40,184 nt of DNA, from the NCBI GenBank assembly GCA_014382375.1, contig JACNJU010000059.1, positions 1 to 40,184 on the forward strand, given 5' to 3'. The notes under the pieces were generated by a model. That model saw nothing but the letters and a program-made list of their open reading frames with translations, was not told the DNA's origin and did not search any database. The DNA is from Rhodospirillaceae bacterium (GTDB taxonomy: Bacteria > Pseudomonadota > Alphaproteobacteria > Rhodospirillales > JABHCV01). Below, one piece after another: positions 15,560-24,539 of the stretch. The first letter of the stretch is position 1. Each line of letters starts with the position of its first letter. The position numbers were made by a program, and so were the translations under genes.

Positions 15560-17356
15560 TCAAGTCATCTTGGCGGCGTAGCCGCGCGGCGTGTATACCC
15601 ACTGCCGTCCGCCACGCATGATCAGTCGCGACTGGGAATTACCGACCAGCACCATCGTCAACATGTCCGCGTGGTCCGGGGTCAAATCGCCGAGTCTGAT
15701 CACCTTAATGTCTTCTCCCGCACGGCCAAGGTTTCGCGCCAGCACCACCGGCGCATCGGGCCCGCGCTTTGCAACAAGAATTTCCTGGGCCCGGGCCAAT
15801 TGGGTGCGCCTGCGCTTTGACACCGGATTATAAAAAGCGACGACGAAATCCCCATCGGCAGCGGCCTGCAGGCGGCGTTCGATTTCATCAAACGGTGTCA
15901 ACAGGTCCGACAGGGAGATGGTGCAGAAATCATGGCCGATGGGTGCACCAATGCGGGCGGCAGCAGCCTGCAAGGCCGAGACTCCTGGTGTTACAGAAAC
16001 TTCCGTACGGTTCCAGTCGGCCCGGTCTTCCCTGTCCATGAGCTCGAACGCCAGTGTGGCCAGGGCGTAAATTCCGGCGTCCCCGGAACAAACAAGGGCA
16101 ACGTTGCGTCCTTCACCTGCCAGATCAAGGGCCCGGCGAACCCGCTCTTCTTCCTGTGCCAGTTCAGAAACATGGCGCTCCTTACCGGCTATCAAATCGG
16201 CAACCAGATCAAGATAGAGCCCATAACCGACAACATCGCTCGCCGCCGCCAATTGGGCAGAGGCTTCGGGCGTGCGCCACCCGTCCGAACCGGGACCAAT
16301 GCCGACAATGCTTAAACGGCCGCGCGCCCGTCCGGTCGTCGCCGCATCAATTCCGGCTTCATTGAACGCGACGGCGCACGTCGCCCTCTTCGAACGTTTT
16401 TTCTCTACCCGCAAGGCCCCTTTCGCGCCCGCGGCTGCCAGTGCAGCCCCTTCGCTAACCCCATGACAGCCAACTTCGTTAAAAACAACATCTGACGGAT
16501 TGGCCAGGCGCGACGTTTCGTTTAGCAGTTCTTCGCTCGTGAAAAAGCGTGCCGGGACACCAAGGCTGGCCGCTACGGCATGAACAGCGGGCTCATCCAT
16601 TTTCACGTCAAGGGAGACGACACAAGCCACGGCGTTCGCCGACAATCCGGCCTCTGCCAATGTGTCTTCGACCAGTGTGACAAGTTCCGCCGGTTCGCAA
16701 TCACGTTCGCAGCCAACCCCAAGGGCCAGCACCGGCGGATGTAAAATCAGATCATCGCCCGGGTCGCTAATAGCTTCAGCAGTAACCCGAATACGGGGGC
16801 CGGGGGCCGTCTTGTCAAAACGGGCTCCTGATTCCGTCAACCAACAGGCATCGCCACAATCCACATCCAGCCGCACCGGCTCATCGGCCAGCAGGCGGGC
16901 GGCGATGCCTTTGGCGTTGACCCGGCCCGCGACAACCCAACCCTTTGGCGGATCATCAAGGGCCACGCCCAACCGCACATCTCCCGCCGTCGTCATGGCG
17001 TTGATTGCGCCGGTCGTTTGAGCAATTTCAGCGGCCAGACGGTTGCCACCACTGTGTCCCCCAAGCAGCGGCACCACCACCGAACCATCCACCGCCACCG
17101 CAATGACTGGCGGTTCGTTTTTCTTGTCGATCAAAACCGGAGCTAAAGCGCGCACCAGAATGCCGGTTGCACAAAGGCCGATGATTGCCTCGCCGGACTG
17201 AAACAGCCGCCGCAAGTGGGGTGCCGTTTCAGTGAAGGTTTCATCCGCGCCCTCGACCCTGTGGGCAAGCCCGTGAATGGACGCCCCTTCCAGGGCTTTT
17301 TTAAGAGTCTTTGCCATCTCGAGCCCGCCCTGATCGAGCACCAGTATTACCGTCAT
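15560..17356 (-). CDS. cobJ: CbiG-CobJ fusion: ring-contraction protein and precorrin-3B C17-methyltransferase
   Basis: This 598-residue protein joins two pathway enzymes. Residues 1 to about 330 are CbiG: an N-terminal domain with GLCATGILVRAL and PLLGGHSGGNRLA, a middle region, and a C-terminal CobE-like domain with GVGCERDC and FNEVGCHGVSEGAA. Residues 346-598 are a SAM-dependent CobJ/CbiH domain beginning GRLSIVGIGPGSDGW, with VCSGDAGIYALA, SVTPGVSALQAAAA and YNPVSKRR. CbiG opens the delta-lactone made by CbiH in the cobalt-early route, so fusion puts consecutive ring-contraction steps in one chain. The complete CbiG N-terminal domain, rather than CobE alone, again points to early cobalt insertion. 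It begins 4 bases after cobI ends. Confidence 0.93.
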   Translation of the reverse strand: MTVILVLDQGGLEMAKTLKKALEGASIHGLAHRVEGADETFTETAPHLRRLFQSGEAIIGLCATGILVRALAPVLIDKKNEPPVIAVAVDGSVVVPLLGGHSGGNRLAAEIAQTTGAINAMTTAGDVRLGVALDDPPKGWVVAGRVNAKGIAARLLADEPVRLDVDCGDACWLTESGARFDKTAPGPRIRVTAEAISDPGDDLILHPPVLALGVGCERDCEPAELVTLVEDTLAEAGLSANAVACVVSLDVKMDEPAVHAVAASLGVPARFFTSEELLNETSRLANPSDVVFNEVGCHGVSEGAALAAAGAKGALRVEKKRSKRATCAVAFNEAGIDAATTGRARGRLSIVGIGPGSDGWRTPEASAQLAAASDVVGYGLYLDLVADLIAGKERHVSELAQEEERVRRALDLAGEGRNVALVCSGDAGIYALATLAFELMDREDRADWNRTEVSVTPGVSALQAAAARIGAPIGHDFCTISLSDLLTPFDEIERRLQAAADGDFVVAFYNPVSKRRRTQLARAQEILVAKRGPDAPVVLARNLGRAGEDIKVIRLGDLTPDHADMLTMVLVGNSQSRLIMRGGRQWVYTPRGYAAKMT

Positions 17357-17360
17357 GAAT

Positions 17361-18059
17361 TCAGGTTTCCGTCGTCAGTATCATTGAAAAATAAGGGGCG
17401 TCATCGGGCGCATCGGCAAGTGGCAAAACCCTGACTTCGGGCAGCGAGGCGCGCTCTATATAAATTGCCCCGTCCATGCGACCAAGGACATCAAGCACCC
17501 GCTTGACCTTGGCCATGTTGCGGCCAACCTTGAACACCGCCGCCGCATTTGCAGCGGCAATGCGTGATTTGATTTCCGCCTCAGGCAGGGTCGCAGGCAC
17601 GACGGCCAGACTTTGATGGCGCGAGACGAGCGGCAAGTTAGCCGCCGCCGCCGCCGCGCCCAGTGAGCTGACCCCCGGCACGGTGACAATTTTGCAGGAC
17701 TCATTCAAGCGCTCCAGCACATACATGAAGGAACCGTAGAGCAGGGGATCACCCTCGCACAAAACCGCGACATCTCGGCCCGCATCAAGGTGCCCTGCGA
17801 TTTCCCTTGATGCCTGATCATACGCCAGCTGTCCCGGGGCAGGATTTTCGTTCATGGCGATCGGGATTGTGATTTCTATCTTTTCCCCACCAAGGTGCGG
17901 CGCGGCAATGGCCCGCGCAAAGGAGGCGCCAGCTGCGGCGTTTTTAAGTGGTGTCACATAAGCGATAACCGTTATATCGGCCAGCACCGCCGCCGCCTTG
18001 ATGGTGACGAGATCAGGATCGCCGGGACCGAGGCCAAGGCCATAAAGCACCCCGCTCAT
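17361..18059 (-). CDS. cobI: Precorrin-2 (cobalt-factor II) C20-methyltransferase
   Basis: CobI/CbiL adds the C20 methyl group, the first step committed to corrin. The 232-residue protein has the tetrapyrrole methylase start LYGLGLGPGDPDLVTIKA, then VAVLCEGDPLLYGSFMYVLE and TVPGVSSLGAAAAA, which are diagnostic for C20 methylases. Its ATG overlaps the cobL stop as ATGA, so translation is probably coupled. A run of alanines (AAAAAN) at about 135-141 corresponds to a GCC-rich tract in the DNA. Whether it acts on metal-free precorrin-2 or the cobalt form cannot be seen; the CbiX neighbour favours the cobalt form. Confidence 0.94.
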   Translation of the reverse strand: MSGVLYGLGLGPGDPDLVTIKAAAVLADITVIAYVTPLKNAAAGASFARAIAAPHLGGEKIEITIPIAMNENPAPGQLAYDQASREIAGHLDAGRDVAVLCEGDPLLYGSFMYVLERLNESCKIVTVPGVSSLGAAAAAANLPLVSRHQSLAVVPATLPEAEIKSRIAAANAAAVFKVGRNMAKVKRVLDVLGRMDGAIYIERASLPEVRVLPLADAPDDAPYFSMILTTET

Positions 18060-19267
18060 ATTGATTTTCCGAGCACAAACTGGGTTACCGTCATCAACGG
18101 CCTGAATGCGGTCAGACTGCCAATGGGTTCGGCCCGCTCAATGGAAATGCGCGTTAACGAGCCGCCATATTTGGCCCGGAAGGCAAGCAGGGTTTGCCCG
18201 GCTTCGATGCTGACCGCATTGACGACAAAACGGCCGCCGGGCTTTAGCGCTGCCCAGGCCGCTTTTAACAGTTCCGGGTCCGACGCCCCGCCACCCACGA
18301 AAATGGCATCGGGTTGATATTTCAGATCATCTTTTACCGTTCCGAAATCACCTTCGACAATAATCAAATCGGGGGTGCCCAGGTTGGCGGCGTTGCGCTT
18401 CATGGCGGCGACTCGTTTCGCATTCTTCTCGATGGCGATGGCCCGGCGATGACCGCCGAGCCTCAGCCATTCAATGGAAATGGAGCCCGAACCGGCACCG
18501 ATGTCCCACAACACCTGACCCGGCAGCGGTTGTAACTGCGCCAGCGTTGCGGCGCGCACTTCACGCTTGGTCAACTGTCCGTCGTTCTCAAAAGCCTCTT
18601 CAGGCAGGCCCGGCGCGCGCGATAGCGCGGGCGCATCGGCCTCAGCAACGCAGTCGATGGCCAGGGTGTTGAGGTCGGCGGCGCGCTCAAAATTCCATGT
18701 TGCCGCCGTGCCCTCGCGTTTGTTCTCCTTGCTGCCGCCAAGATGTTCCAGAACTGTTATCCGGCTTTCGCCGTATCCCTTGTCGGTCAACAATTTTGCC
18801 ACTTTTGCCGGGCTGTCACCGTCCTGGGTCAACACCAGCAAACGAGCGCCGGGCATGACATACCGGTTCAGGGTTTCAAGCGGGCGGCCATGAATGGTCA
18901 GGGTTTCAATATCGGGAATCGACCAACCCATACGGGCGGCGGCCAGTGAAAACGCACCGGGTGCAGGGTGGATGATCACCGCGTCGGTGCCGAAGTGGCG
19001 GACCAGAACCGCGCCGATCCCGTAGTTCATGGGATCACCAGAGCCCAATACGACGATGTTTTTACCTTTTCGTTTTTCGATTTCCTTGAGCGCCGTATCG
19101 AAACCCTTGCCCCAATCGAGAAGTTCAGCGCCGGGATTTTCGACTTTTCCATGATGGCGGGCACCGCCGATTAACACGTCGGCACCATTGATCTGCTCCA
19201 ATCGGGCAGCGCTTAAACCTTCAAGGCCGTCTTCGCCGATGCCAATAACGGTAATCCAGGCACTCAT
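18056..19267 (-). CDS. cobL: Precorrin-6Y C5,15-methyltransferase (decarboxylating), CbiE-CbiT fusion
   Basis: CobL methylates C5 and C15 and removes the C12 acetate carboxylate. The 403-residue protein is the usual fusion of two domains. The CbiE-type tetrapyrrole methylase (about 1-205) starts WITVIGIGEDGLEGLSAAR and has VVLGSGDPMNYGIGA. The CbiT-type class I methyltransferase (about 225-403) has SAM motif I as LWDIGAGSGSISIEW and a later IFVGGGASDPELL. Its start overlaps the cobH stop and its stop overlaps the cobI start in ATGA junctions, so cobH-cobL-cobI form one coupled unit. Nothing is unusual in length or motif content. Confidence 0.95.
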   Translation of the reverse strand: MSAWITVIGIGEDGLEGLSAARLEQINGADVLIGGARHHGKVENPGAELLDWGKGFDTALKEIEKRKGKNIVVLGSGDPMNYGIGAVLVRHFGTDAVIIHPAPGAFSLAAARMGWSIPDIETLTIHGRPLETLNRYVMPGARLLVLTQDGDSPAKVAKLLTDKGYGESRITVLEHLGGSKENKREGTAATWNFERAADLNTLAIDCVAEADAPALSRAPGLPEEAFENDGQLTKREVRAATLAQLQPLPGQVLWDIGAGSGSISIEWLRLGGHRRAIAIEKNAKRVAAMKRNAANLGTPDLIIVEGDFGTVKDDLKYQPDAIFVGGGASDPELLKAAWAALKPGGRFVVNAVSIEAGQTLLAFRAKYGGSLTRISIERAEPIGSLTAFRPLMTVTQFVLGKSI

Positions 19268-19962
19268 CCCTCATTCCCCCCGGGCGCCTTGGTTTCATTG
19301 CCTCCGGGTGCCTTGGTTTCATTGCCTCCGGCAAGGGCGTTCACTGCCGCCGAGGCCATGGCGCTGCCGCCACGCCGACCTTTGAGGGTGATAAAGGGAA
19401 CCGCCAGTGCCTGCGCGTGATCAATCAGCGCCTGCTTGGATTCGGCAGCCCCGACAAAACCAACGGCAAAACCCAGAACGAGTGCCGGGCGTGGTCCGCC
19501 TCGATCGATCATTTCAAGCAGCCGGAACAAGGCCGTAGGCGCATTGCCAATGGCCACGACGGCACCTTCCATATGGGGCGTCCACAAATCGAGGGCGGCG
19601 GCCGAGCGGGTGGTTGCCTGTTCTTTTGCTCTTGTTGCCGTAGACGGATCATTTAAGGTGCAGATCACCTTGTTATTCGCAGGCAATCTCTTTCGGATAA
19701 TGCCGGCGGAGACCATTTCCGCGTCACACAAAATCGTCGCCCCGGCTGCCAACGCCTGCGCACCAACGGTTCCGGCGTTTTCAGAAAAAGCAAGATCATC
19801 GACAATACCCGCCATGCCCGATGCGTGGACAAGGCGCACCGCCACCGGATAAATGTGGGCAGGAATATCGGCCTCGATAGCGTCATCGATCATCGCGAAC
19901 GATTGTCGGTAAATCGCTATCGGATCTTTCAGGTAATCAAAACGGACAGGGGCTGCGGCCAC
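19264..19962 (-). CDS. cobH: Precorrin-8X (cobalt-precorrin-8) methylmutase with repeat tail
   Basis: CobH/CbiC moves a methyl group from C11 to C12 to give hydrogenobyrinic or cobyrinic acid. The 232-residue protein has catalytic histidine H46 in VRLVHASGM, followed by GAQALAAGATILCDAEMV and GNAPTALFRLLEM, all normal for the family. The family ends near GGSAMASAAVNALA; here the chain continues with two exact copies of the octapeptide GGNETKAP and a partial GGNEG. That tail comes from a 24-base tandem repeat and is probably an unstructured addition. The gene begins 3 bases after cbiX ends and overlaps cobL by 4 bases. Confidence 0.95.
   Translation of the reverse strand: MAAAPVRFDYLKDPIAIYRQSFAMIDDAIEADIPAHIYPVAVRLVHASGMAGIVDDLAFSENAGTVGAQALAAGATILCDAEMVSAGIIRKRLPANNKVICTLNDPSTATRAKEQATTRSAAALDLWTPHMEGAVVAIGNAPTALFRLLEMIDRGGPRPALVLGFAVGFVGAAESKQALIDHAQALAVPFITLKGRRGGSAMASAAVNALAGGNETKAPGGNETKAPGGNEG
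19285..19332. repeat. Two 24-base tandem repeats in the 3' end of cobH
   Basis: Two adjacent 24-base units read GCCTTGGTTTCATTGCCTCC within 19285-19308 and 19309-19332, differing only at the unit ends. A partial, degenerate third unit (TCATTCCCCCCGGG) precedes them at 19271-19284. Being a multiple of three, each unit adds eight residues (GGNETKAP) to CobH without breaking the frame. Copy number may vary between strains by slippage. Confidence 0.9.
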
Positions 19963-19965
19963 CGG

Positions 19966-20910
19966 TCAGCTCCCTTTGTCGCCATTTGCGTGATGATGAT
20001 GGTGGTGGTGGTCATGATCGGTACCGATGCCACGCACATGGTGATGGTGGCCAACTTGTGGCTGACCGACGTCACCCTCAAAACCGATGATTTGTTCCCG
20101 GTATTTACACAGCTGGCAGTTCATCACGTTCTCGCCGCTGAGCATTTCACCGACCCGGTCGATGAAGGTGTCGATCAGCAGCGGATGATCATTCAGGTAA
20201 CCGGCTTTAAGAATTTCGACTTCCGGATGTGCGGCCCCCGCTTCGTCGGCCCAGTCGTATATTCTTTGAACAAGAATGCCGGTGAACAGAAAGTACGGGA
20301 ACACGATAATCCGCTTGTACCCAAGCTTCACAGCGTGGGCGAAACCGGCATCGACGAGCGGCGTGGTGACGCCGGAATAACTGACCTCGGCCCAGCCAAA
20401 GCCCATCCCTTCCCACAACATGCGGGCGATCTTGCAAACATTGGAGTTGGCGTCCGAATCGTTGGTGCCGCGGCCGACCACCATCAGCAGGGTGTCGGTG
20501 CGGGCAACTTTGGTTTCGGCCTGCGCTTCGGCTTCTTCGATACGTTCTGCGGCGGCTTTCAGCAAGCGCCGGTCGATGGCCAGTTCGCGACCATACCGGA
20601 CATCAATATCCGGGTTTTCGGCGGCGAATTCATTGACCTCGCTGGGCAGGTCGTTCTTCACGTGACCGGCGGCGAACAACATGCCGGGCAGGCAGAGAAT
20701 TCTTTCAGCCCCACGCGCTTTCAGGGCGTCAAGGCCGGTGCGCAGCACAGGCGAGGCGAATTCAAGAAAACCGCTTTCAATATCGTACTGGGGCAGCTTT
20801 TCTTTCAAGTGACCGGCCAATGTATTGAATTGACTGACAGCGCCTTGGTCGCGACTGCCGTGGCCACATATCATCACACCCGTTTTCGGGGCTTGGGGTA
20901 GATCGTCCAT
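19966..20910 (-). CDS. cbiX: Sirohydrochlorin cobaltochelatase, long CbiX with His-rich tail
   Basis: CbiX inserts Co2+ into sirohydrochlorin, starting the cobalt-early route. The 314-residue protein has two chelatase half-domains: the first with GHGSRDQGA (H17) and AAGHVKNDLPSE (H83), the likely metal-handling histidines, and the second at about 140-260. MNCQLC at 263-268 matches the MXCXXC motif that holds a 4Fe-4S cluster in long CbiX proteins. The C-terminus is strongly histidine-rich (four histidines at 288-291 and a run of seven at 301-307), probably a cobalt-binding reservoir. The gene leads the minus-strand ring block and ends 3 bases before cobH. The first ATG, at 20910, is used. Confidence 0.94.
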   Translation of the reverse strand: MDDLPQAPKTGVMICGHGSRDQGAVSQFNTLAGHLKEKLPQYDIESGFLEFASPVLRTGLDALKARGAERILCLPGMLFAAGHVKNDLPSEVNEFAAENPDIDVRYGRELAIDRRLLKAAAERIEEAEAQAETKVARTDTLLMVVGRGTNDSDANSNVCKIARMLWEGMGFGWAEVSYSGVTTPLVDAGFAHAVKLGYKRIIVFPYFLFTGILVQRIYDWADEAGAAHPEVEILKAGYLNDHPLLIDTFIDRVGEMLSGENVMNCQLCKYREQIIGFEGDVGQPQVGHHHHVRGIGTDHDHHHHHHHANGDKGS

Positions 20911-21091
20911 ACGCCTGGTCCTAGCCTTCGTGCGTTAATATTATGCCTGCGCCGGACGTCGACTGGTCATTGCCTCCGGTCAAAAATGAGGGGCGCAAGT
21001 TTCGAGTTGGCGACTATAGGCCCGAAGTCCATCCTTGTCAGCAACCGTATTTCATTTGACGCACTGTTTTGGGCCTTTCAAACTGGCACCC
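20911..21091. promoter_or_regulatory. Divergent cbiX/cbiB promoter region, no riboswitch seen
   Basis: These 181 bases separate the minus-strand ring block from plus-strand cbiB and must hold the promoters of both. I checked both strands for a cobalamin riboswitch. A GGTGCC-like string followed by GAAAGG appears on the minus strand, but the CCCGCAACTG core and the GCCACTG B12 box are absent. CTATAGG at 21014-21020 on plus could be a -10 but has no convincing -35. Confidence 0.4.
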
Positions 21092-22093
21092 ATGTTTACC
21101 TTTGGATTCGCAAGCACGGAGCATGGCTTTGACCCGCTTTCCCTGCTCTTGATTGCCCTGTTACTTGACGCCTATCTGGGTGACGCCAGAATGCCGTTCA
21201 AGTTATTTCGCCATCCTGTGGAAATGATCGGCGGCTTGATCGACGGGTGCGACCGCAAGCTCAACCGCGATAACCGTTCCACCGTTGACCGGGCCATACG
21301 CGGCGCGCTGGTCGTGGTCTTTATTTGCGGCATCGCCGGGTTTATTGGTTGGTGCGCCGCCTGGCTGACCCAGAATCACGATTTTGGCTGGGTGCCAGAG
21401 CTGTTCCTGCTGACCGCCTTGCTTGCCGGGCGCGGCCTTTATGACAGTGTCAGGGCCGTCGCCCTTGGCCTGGGTCAGGGTTTGGAGCAGGGCCGTGAAG
21501 CGGTTTCCAATATTGTCGGTCGCGCCCCCAAACACCTGGACGAACACGGCGTCGCCCGTGCCGCCATCGAATCCTGCGCCGAAAATTTTTCCGACGGCCT
21601 GATTGCCCCTGTCTTCTGGTATGTGCTGTTCGGGTTGCCGGGACTGATGGTTTACAAGGCTGTCAACACCATGGATTCAATGATCGGCCACATGACCCCC
21701 AAGTACCGCGCCTTCGGCATGACCGCAGCCCGGCTTGATGATGTGCTCAACCTGATCCCGGCAAGGTTGGCCGGATTATTTCTGACCCTGGCCGCCATCT
21801 TCACCCCCGGGGCCAGTCCACTGAAGGCCCTGAAAATCATGCTCAGGGATTCCGGCAAGCACCGTTCCATGAACGCCGGCTGGCCCGAAGGAGCCGCCGC
21901 AGGAGCGCTTGGCCTGGCCCTGGCCGGTCCCCGGCGCTACCTTGAGAAGGTCATCGATGATCCCTGGATCGGCGACGGCACGGCCCGCGCCACGGACAAG
22001 GACATTGTCCGTATGCTCTATCTTTATGTCACAGCCGCCCTGATCAACGGGGCCTGGGTGGCGGCCCTGGTTATTGTTCGCATAGGCAGCTAA
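21092..22093 (+). CDS. cbiB: Adenosylcobinamide-phosphate synthase (CbiB/CobD)
   Basis: CbiB joins the aminopropanol or its phosphate to adenosylcobyric acid. It is an integral membrane protein of 333 residues from the ATG at 21092. The family start is DPLSLLLIALLLDAYLGD; later motifs are FRHPVEMIGGLI, the GRAPKHLDEHGVARAAIES segment, ENFSDGLIAPVFWY, and KAVNTMDSMIGH with a nearby NAGWPEGAAAGAL. About five membrane helices can be seen. The open frame begins at a TTG at 21035, but the 19 extra residues are not family-like. The stop overlaps the next gene as TAATG. In Pseudomonas denitrificans naming this gene is cobD. Confidence 0.93.
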   Translation: MFTFGFASTEHGFDPLSLLLIALLLDAYLGDARMPFKLFRHPVEMIGGLIDGCDRKLNRDNRSTVDRAIRGALVVVFICGIAGFIGWCAAWLTQNHDFGWVPELFLLTALLAGRGLYDSVRAVALGLGQGLEQGREAVSNIVGRAPKHLDEHGVARAAIESCAENFSDGLIAPVFWYVLFGLPGLMVYKAVNTMDSMIGHMTPKYRAFGMTAARLDDVLNLIPARLAGLFLTLAAIFTPGASPLKALKIMLRDSGKHRSMNAGWPEGAAAGALGLALAGPRRYLEKVIDDPWIGDGTARATDKDIVRMLYLYVTAALINGAWVAALVIVRIGS

Positions 22094-23028
22094 TGCAAAA
22101 CATCATCACCATCACGCTGCCGTTTTTCGCCCTGATCGGTTGCGGTTATCTGGCCGGTCGGAAAGGCTTGCTTGGCGATGAGGGTATCAAGGGCCTGAAC
22201 GCCTTTGTCTTTTACTTCGCCCTGCCAAGCCTGATTTTCACATCCCTTGCCAGCAAACCGCTGACCGACATCATCAACCCCGAATTCATGGGCGCTTACT
22301 TAAGCGCCAGCATCGCCGTGTTCGCCGCCGCCGCTTTTTTGAGCCGCCTCCTGTTCAAGACCACGCTCGGCATGGCGGCCCTGCAGGGGCAGGCCGCCAG
22401 TGTCGGCAATGTCGGCTATCTGGCGCTGCCGCTGATCAGCGCCTTGTTGGGCGCTGAGGCCGCCTTGCCGGTGGTGCTGGGCTGGCTTGTCGACCTGATT
22501 GTGCTTGTGCCGCTTTCCATTGCGCTGCTGGAAGTTGATCGACACGCCACCGGTGTCTGGCTGGATTTTGCCCGCAATGTCATCAGGGGCGTCGTGCTGA
22601 ACCCGTTTGTGTTGTCGATTATGGCTGGCGTCCTGTACGCGGCCAGTGGCCTGCCACTGCCGGTTCCGTTGGAATCGTTCACCGGCCTTTTGGGCAAGGC
22701 GGCGGGGCCCTGCGCGCTGTTTGCCCTTGGCGCCACCCTGGCCAGCAGGCCGCTTTCCGACGGGCTTGGCGAAGCCGCCACCATGAGTATCTTCAAACTG
22801 TTCATCCATCCTGCCGTGATGTGGATTTCGATGGTCATGATTTTTGAAATCGAGCCGCTTTGGGCAACCGCGGCGGTACTGACGGCGGCAGCCCCGGTTG
22901 CCGGCAACGTCTATATCGTGGCCCAGAGTTTCGGGGTTTATGTACTGCGCGTCTCGAGCGCGATCCTGTTATCAACAGCCATGGCGGTGCTGACGCTTTC
23001 GGCGCTGGCGGCATTTCTGGTTAACTGA
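22093..23028 (+). CDS. AEC (auxin efflux carrier) family transporter
   Basis: This 311-residue protein has about ten hydrophobic helices in two sets of five, the AEC layout in the inner membrane. It opens with [18 protein letters not shown], a common AEC start, and has [10 protein letters not shown] in the fourth helix and [12 protein letters not shown] late, both typical substrate-helix motifs. Family members carry malate, other dicarboxylates or amino acids; none is known to me to carry cobalt or corrinoids. Its ATG overlaps the cbiB stop, so it is translated from the cbiB message, which makes a role in cobalamin or precursor transport worth testing. It runs 8 bases into the convergent cobQ end. 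Confidence 0.88.
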   Translation: MQNIITITLPFFALIGCGYLAGRKGLLGDEGIKGLNAFVFYFALPSLIFTSLASKPLTDIINPEFMGAYLSASIAVFAAAAFLSRLLFKTTLGMAALQGQAASVGNVGYLALPLISALLGAEAALPVVLGWLVDLIVLVPLSIALLEVDRHATGVWLDFARNVIRGVVLNPFVLSIMAGVLYAASGLPLPVPLESFTGLLGKAAGPCALFALGATLASRPLSDGLGEAATMSIFKLFIHPAVMWISMVMIFEIEPLWATAAVLTAAAPVAGNVYIVAQSFGVYVLRVSSAILLSTAMAVLTLSALAAFLVN

Positions 23029-24532
23029 CGGGCCGCGCACAATCATAAAGATGGTTCAGGTCCAGATGCTTTTCCAGATGTTCGGCCAGGGCGTCGAGGG
23101 TTTTCTCAACCCGGAGATCGTGGGCGGTTTCATGGGACCGGCCAGTCCGAAGCGACGATAAAAAAGCGTGGCGGAAAGAATCGGCAGCAAAGAGCCCGTG
23201 AACGTATGACCCCAACACCCTGCCGTCCGGGCTGCGTGCGCCTTCGCTGCGTCCGTCATCCAGCATGATCCAGGGATTGGCCCGGTCCGGCCCTTCACTA
23301 AGCCCTAAGTGCATTTCATAGCCATGCACTTTCTCGCCGCTGACAAGATCGACACCCGAAACGGTCTCAAGGGCCTTATCGTCCGAGAGAACCGTCTCCA
23401 CATCGAGCAAGCCAAGACCCTCAATCTGGGCTGCCGCCCCCTCGATGCCGTCCGGATCAGAAAGCCGAAAGCCCAGCATCTGATAGCCACCACACAGGCC
23501 GATGACGATGCCGCCGCGGCGGACGTGGGCGGCAATATCAATATCCCAACCCTGATCCCGCAAGAATGTCAGATCGGCAATCGTCGCTTTGGAGCCGGGA
23601 ATCAAAATAACATCGGCTTCGCCAGGCAGAACAGCGCCGGCCTCGATGATGCTGACCGACACATCGGGCTCCGCCATCAGCGGGTCGAGATCGTCAAAAT
23701 TGGCGATCCGTGAAAGCCTCGGCACGGCGATCAGAATATCTTTCCGCCCTTTCCCGCCCTGCTCTTCCTCGCGCCTGTCCAGGGCCATGGCGTCTTCTTT
23801 GGGAAGCAACCGGGCATCGTCGAAAAAGGGAACCAGGCCAAAGGACCGCAGGCCGGTTTTTTTTGTGATGATGTCGTTGCCGCTGCCAAACAGCGCCGCA
23901 TCGCCCCTGAACTTGTTGATGATGAAGCCGGCAAGCAGTTTGCGTTCTTCGGGTTCAAGCAGCAGATCGGTGCCGACGACGGAGGCAATAACACCGCCGC
24001 GATCAATATCGGCGATCAGGACAACCGGAACATCTGCGGCCAGGGCAAAGCCCATGTTGGCGATATCGGCGTCGCGCAAATTGACCTCCGCCGCACTCCC
24101 CGCCCCTTCGATCAACACCAGGTCGGCCTCTGCCGCTATCTCACGGAAACTTTCGAGAACCCGTTTCATCAGCTTTGGTTTCAGCGCGTGATAGTCGGCG
24201 GCCTTGAAAGTCCCCTCGCGCTTGCCCTGAACAATGACCTGGGCCCCGGTCTCACTTTCCGGCTTGAGCAACACCGGATTCATGTGGATGGAAGGGGCAA
24301 CCCCGGCGGCCTTGGCCTGCAGGGCCTGGGCCCGACCGATCTCGCCGCCTTCAACCGTCACCGCGGCGTTGTTGGACATGTTCTGTGGCTTGAAAGGGCG
24401 CACCCTGAGACCGCGTTTGGCAAAGGCGCGGCACAAACCGGCGACCAGCAGCGACTTGCCGACATCCGAACCGGTGCCCTGAAACATCAGGGCGCGGGCT
24501 GCCGAAACGGGTTTTGCCGGTTTTTTTGTCAT
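23021..24532 (-). CDS. cobQ: Cobyric acid synthase (glutamine-hydrolysing)
   Basis: CobQ/CbiP amidates the b, d, e and g side chains of adenosylcobyrinic acid a,c-diamide. The 503-residue protein has the P-loop [13 protein letters not shown] at 18-30, [20 protein letters not shown], the [20 protein letters not shown] stretch, and a class I amidotransferase domain with nucleophile in [10 protein letters not shown] and the later HGYEMHLG and GSYVHGLF motifs. It starts 7 bases after the SYLF lipoprotein ends and overlaps the end of the AEC gene tail to tail by 8 bases. Before the cassette was inserted it may have been in one run with cobO. Confidence 0.95.
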   Translation of the reverse strand: MTKKPAKPVSAARALMFQGTGSDVGKSLLVAGLCRAFAKRGLRVRPFKPQNMSNNAAVTVEGGEIGRAQALQAKAAGVAPSIHMNPVLLKPESETGAQVIVQGKREGTFKAADYHALKPKLMKRVLESFREIAAEADLVLIEGAGSAAEVNLRDADIANMGFALAADVPVVLIADIDRGGVIASVVGTDLLLEPEERKLLAGFIINKFRGDAALFGSGNDIITKKTGLRSFGLVPFFDDARLLPKEDAMALDRREEEQGGKGRKDILIAVPRLSRIANFDDLDPLMAEPDVSVSIIEAGAVLPGEADVILIPGSKATIADLTFLRDQGWDIDIAAHVRRGGIVIGLCGGYQMLGFRLSDPDGIEGAAAQIEGLGLLDVETVLSDDKALETVSGVDLVSGEKVHGYEMHLGLSEGPDRANPWIMLDDGRSEGARSPDGRVLGSYVHGLFAADSFRHAFLSSLRTGRSHETAHDLRVEKTLDALAEHLEKHLDLNHLYDCARPVS

Positions 24533-24539
24533 CAGAACG

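Noticed and set aside
19825-20901. 358-codon plus-strand frame opposite cbiX
   Set aside because: It mirrors cbiX and the end of cobH and has no recognisable domain.
20911-21091. Possible cobalamin riboswitch between cbiX and cbiB
   Set aside because: Only loose GGTGCC and GAAAGG strings on the minus strand; the CCCGCAACTG core and GCCACTG box are missing.
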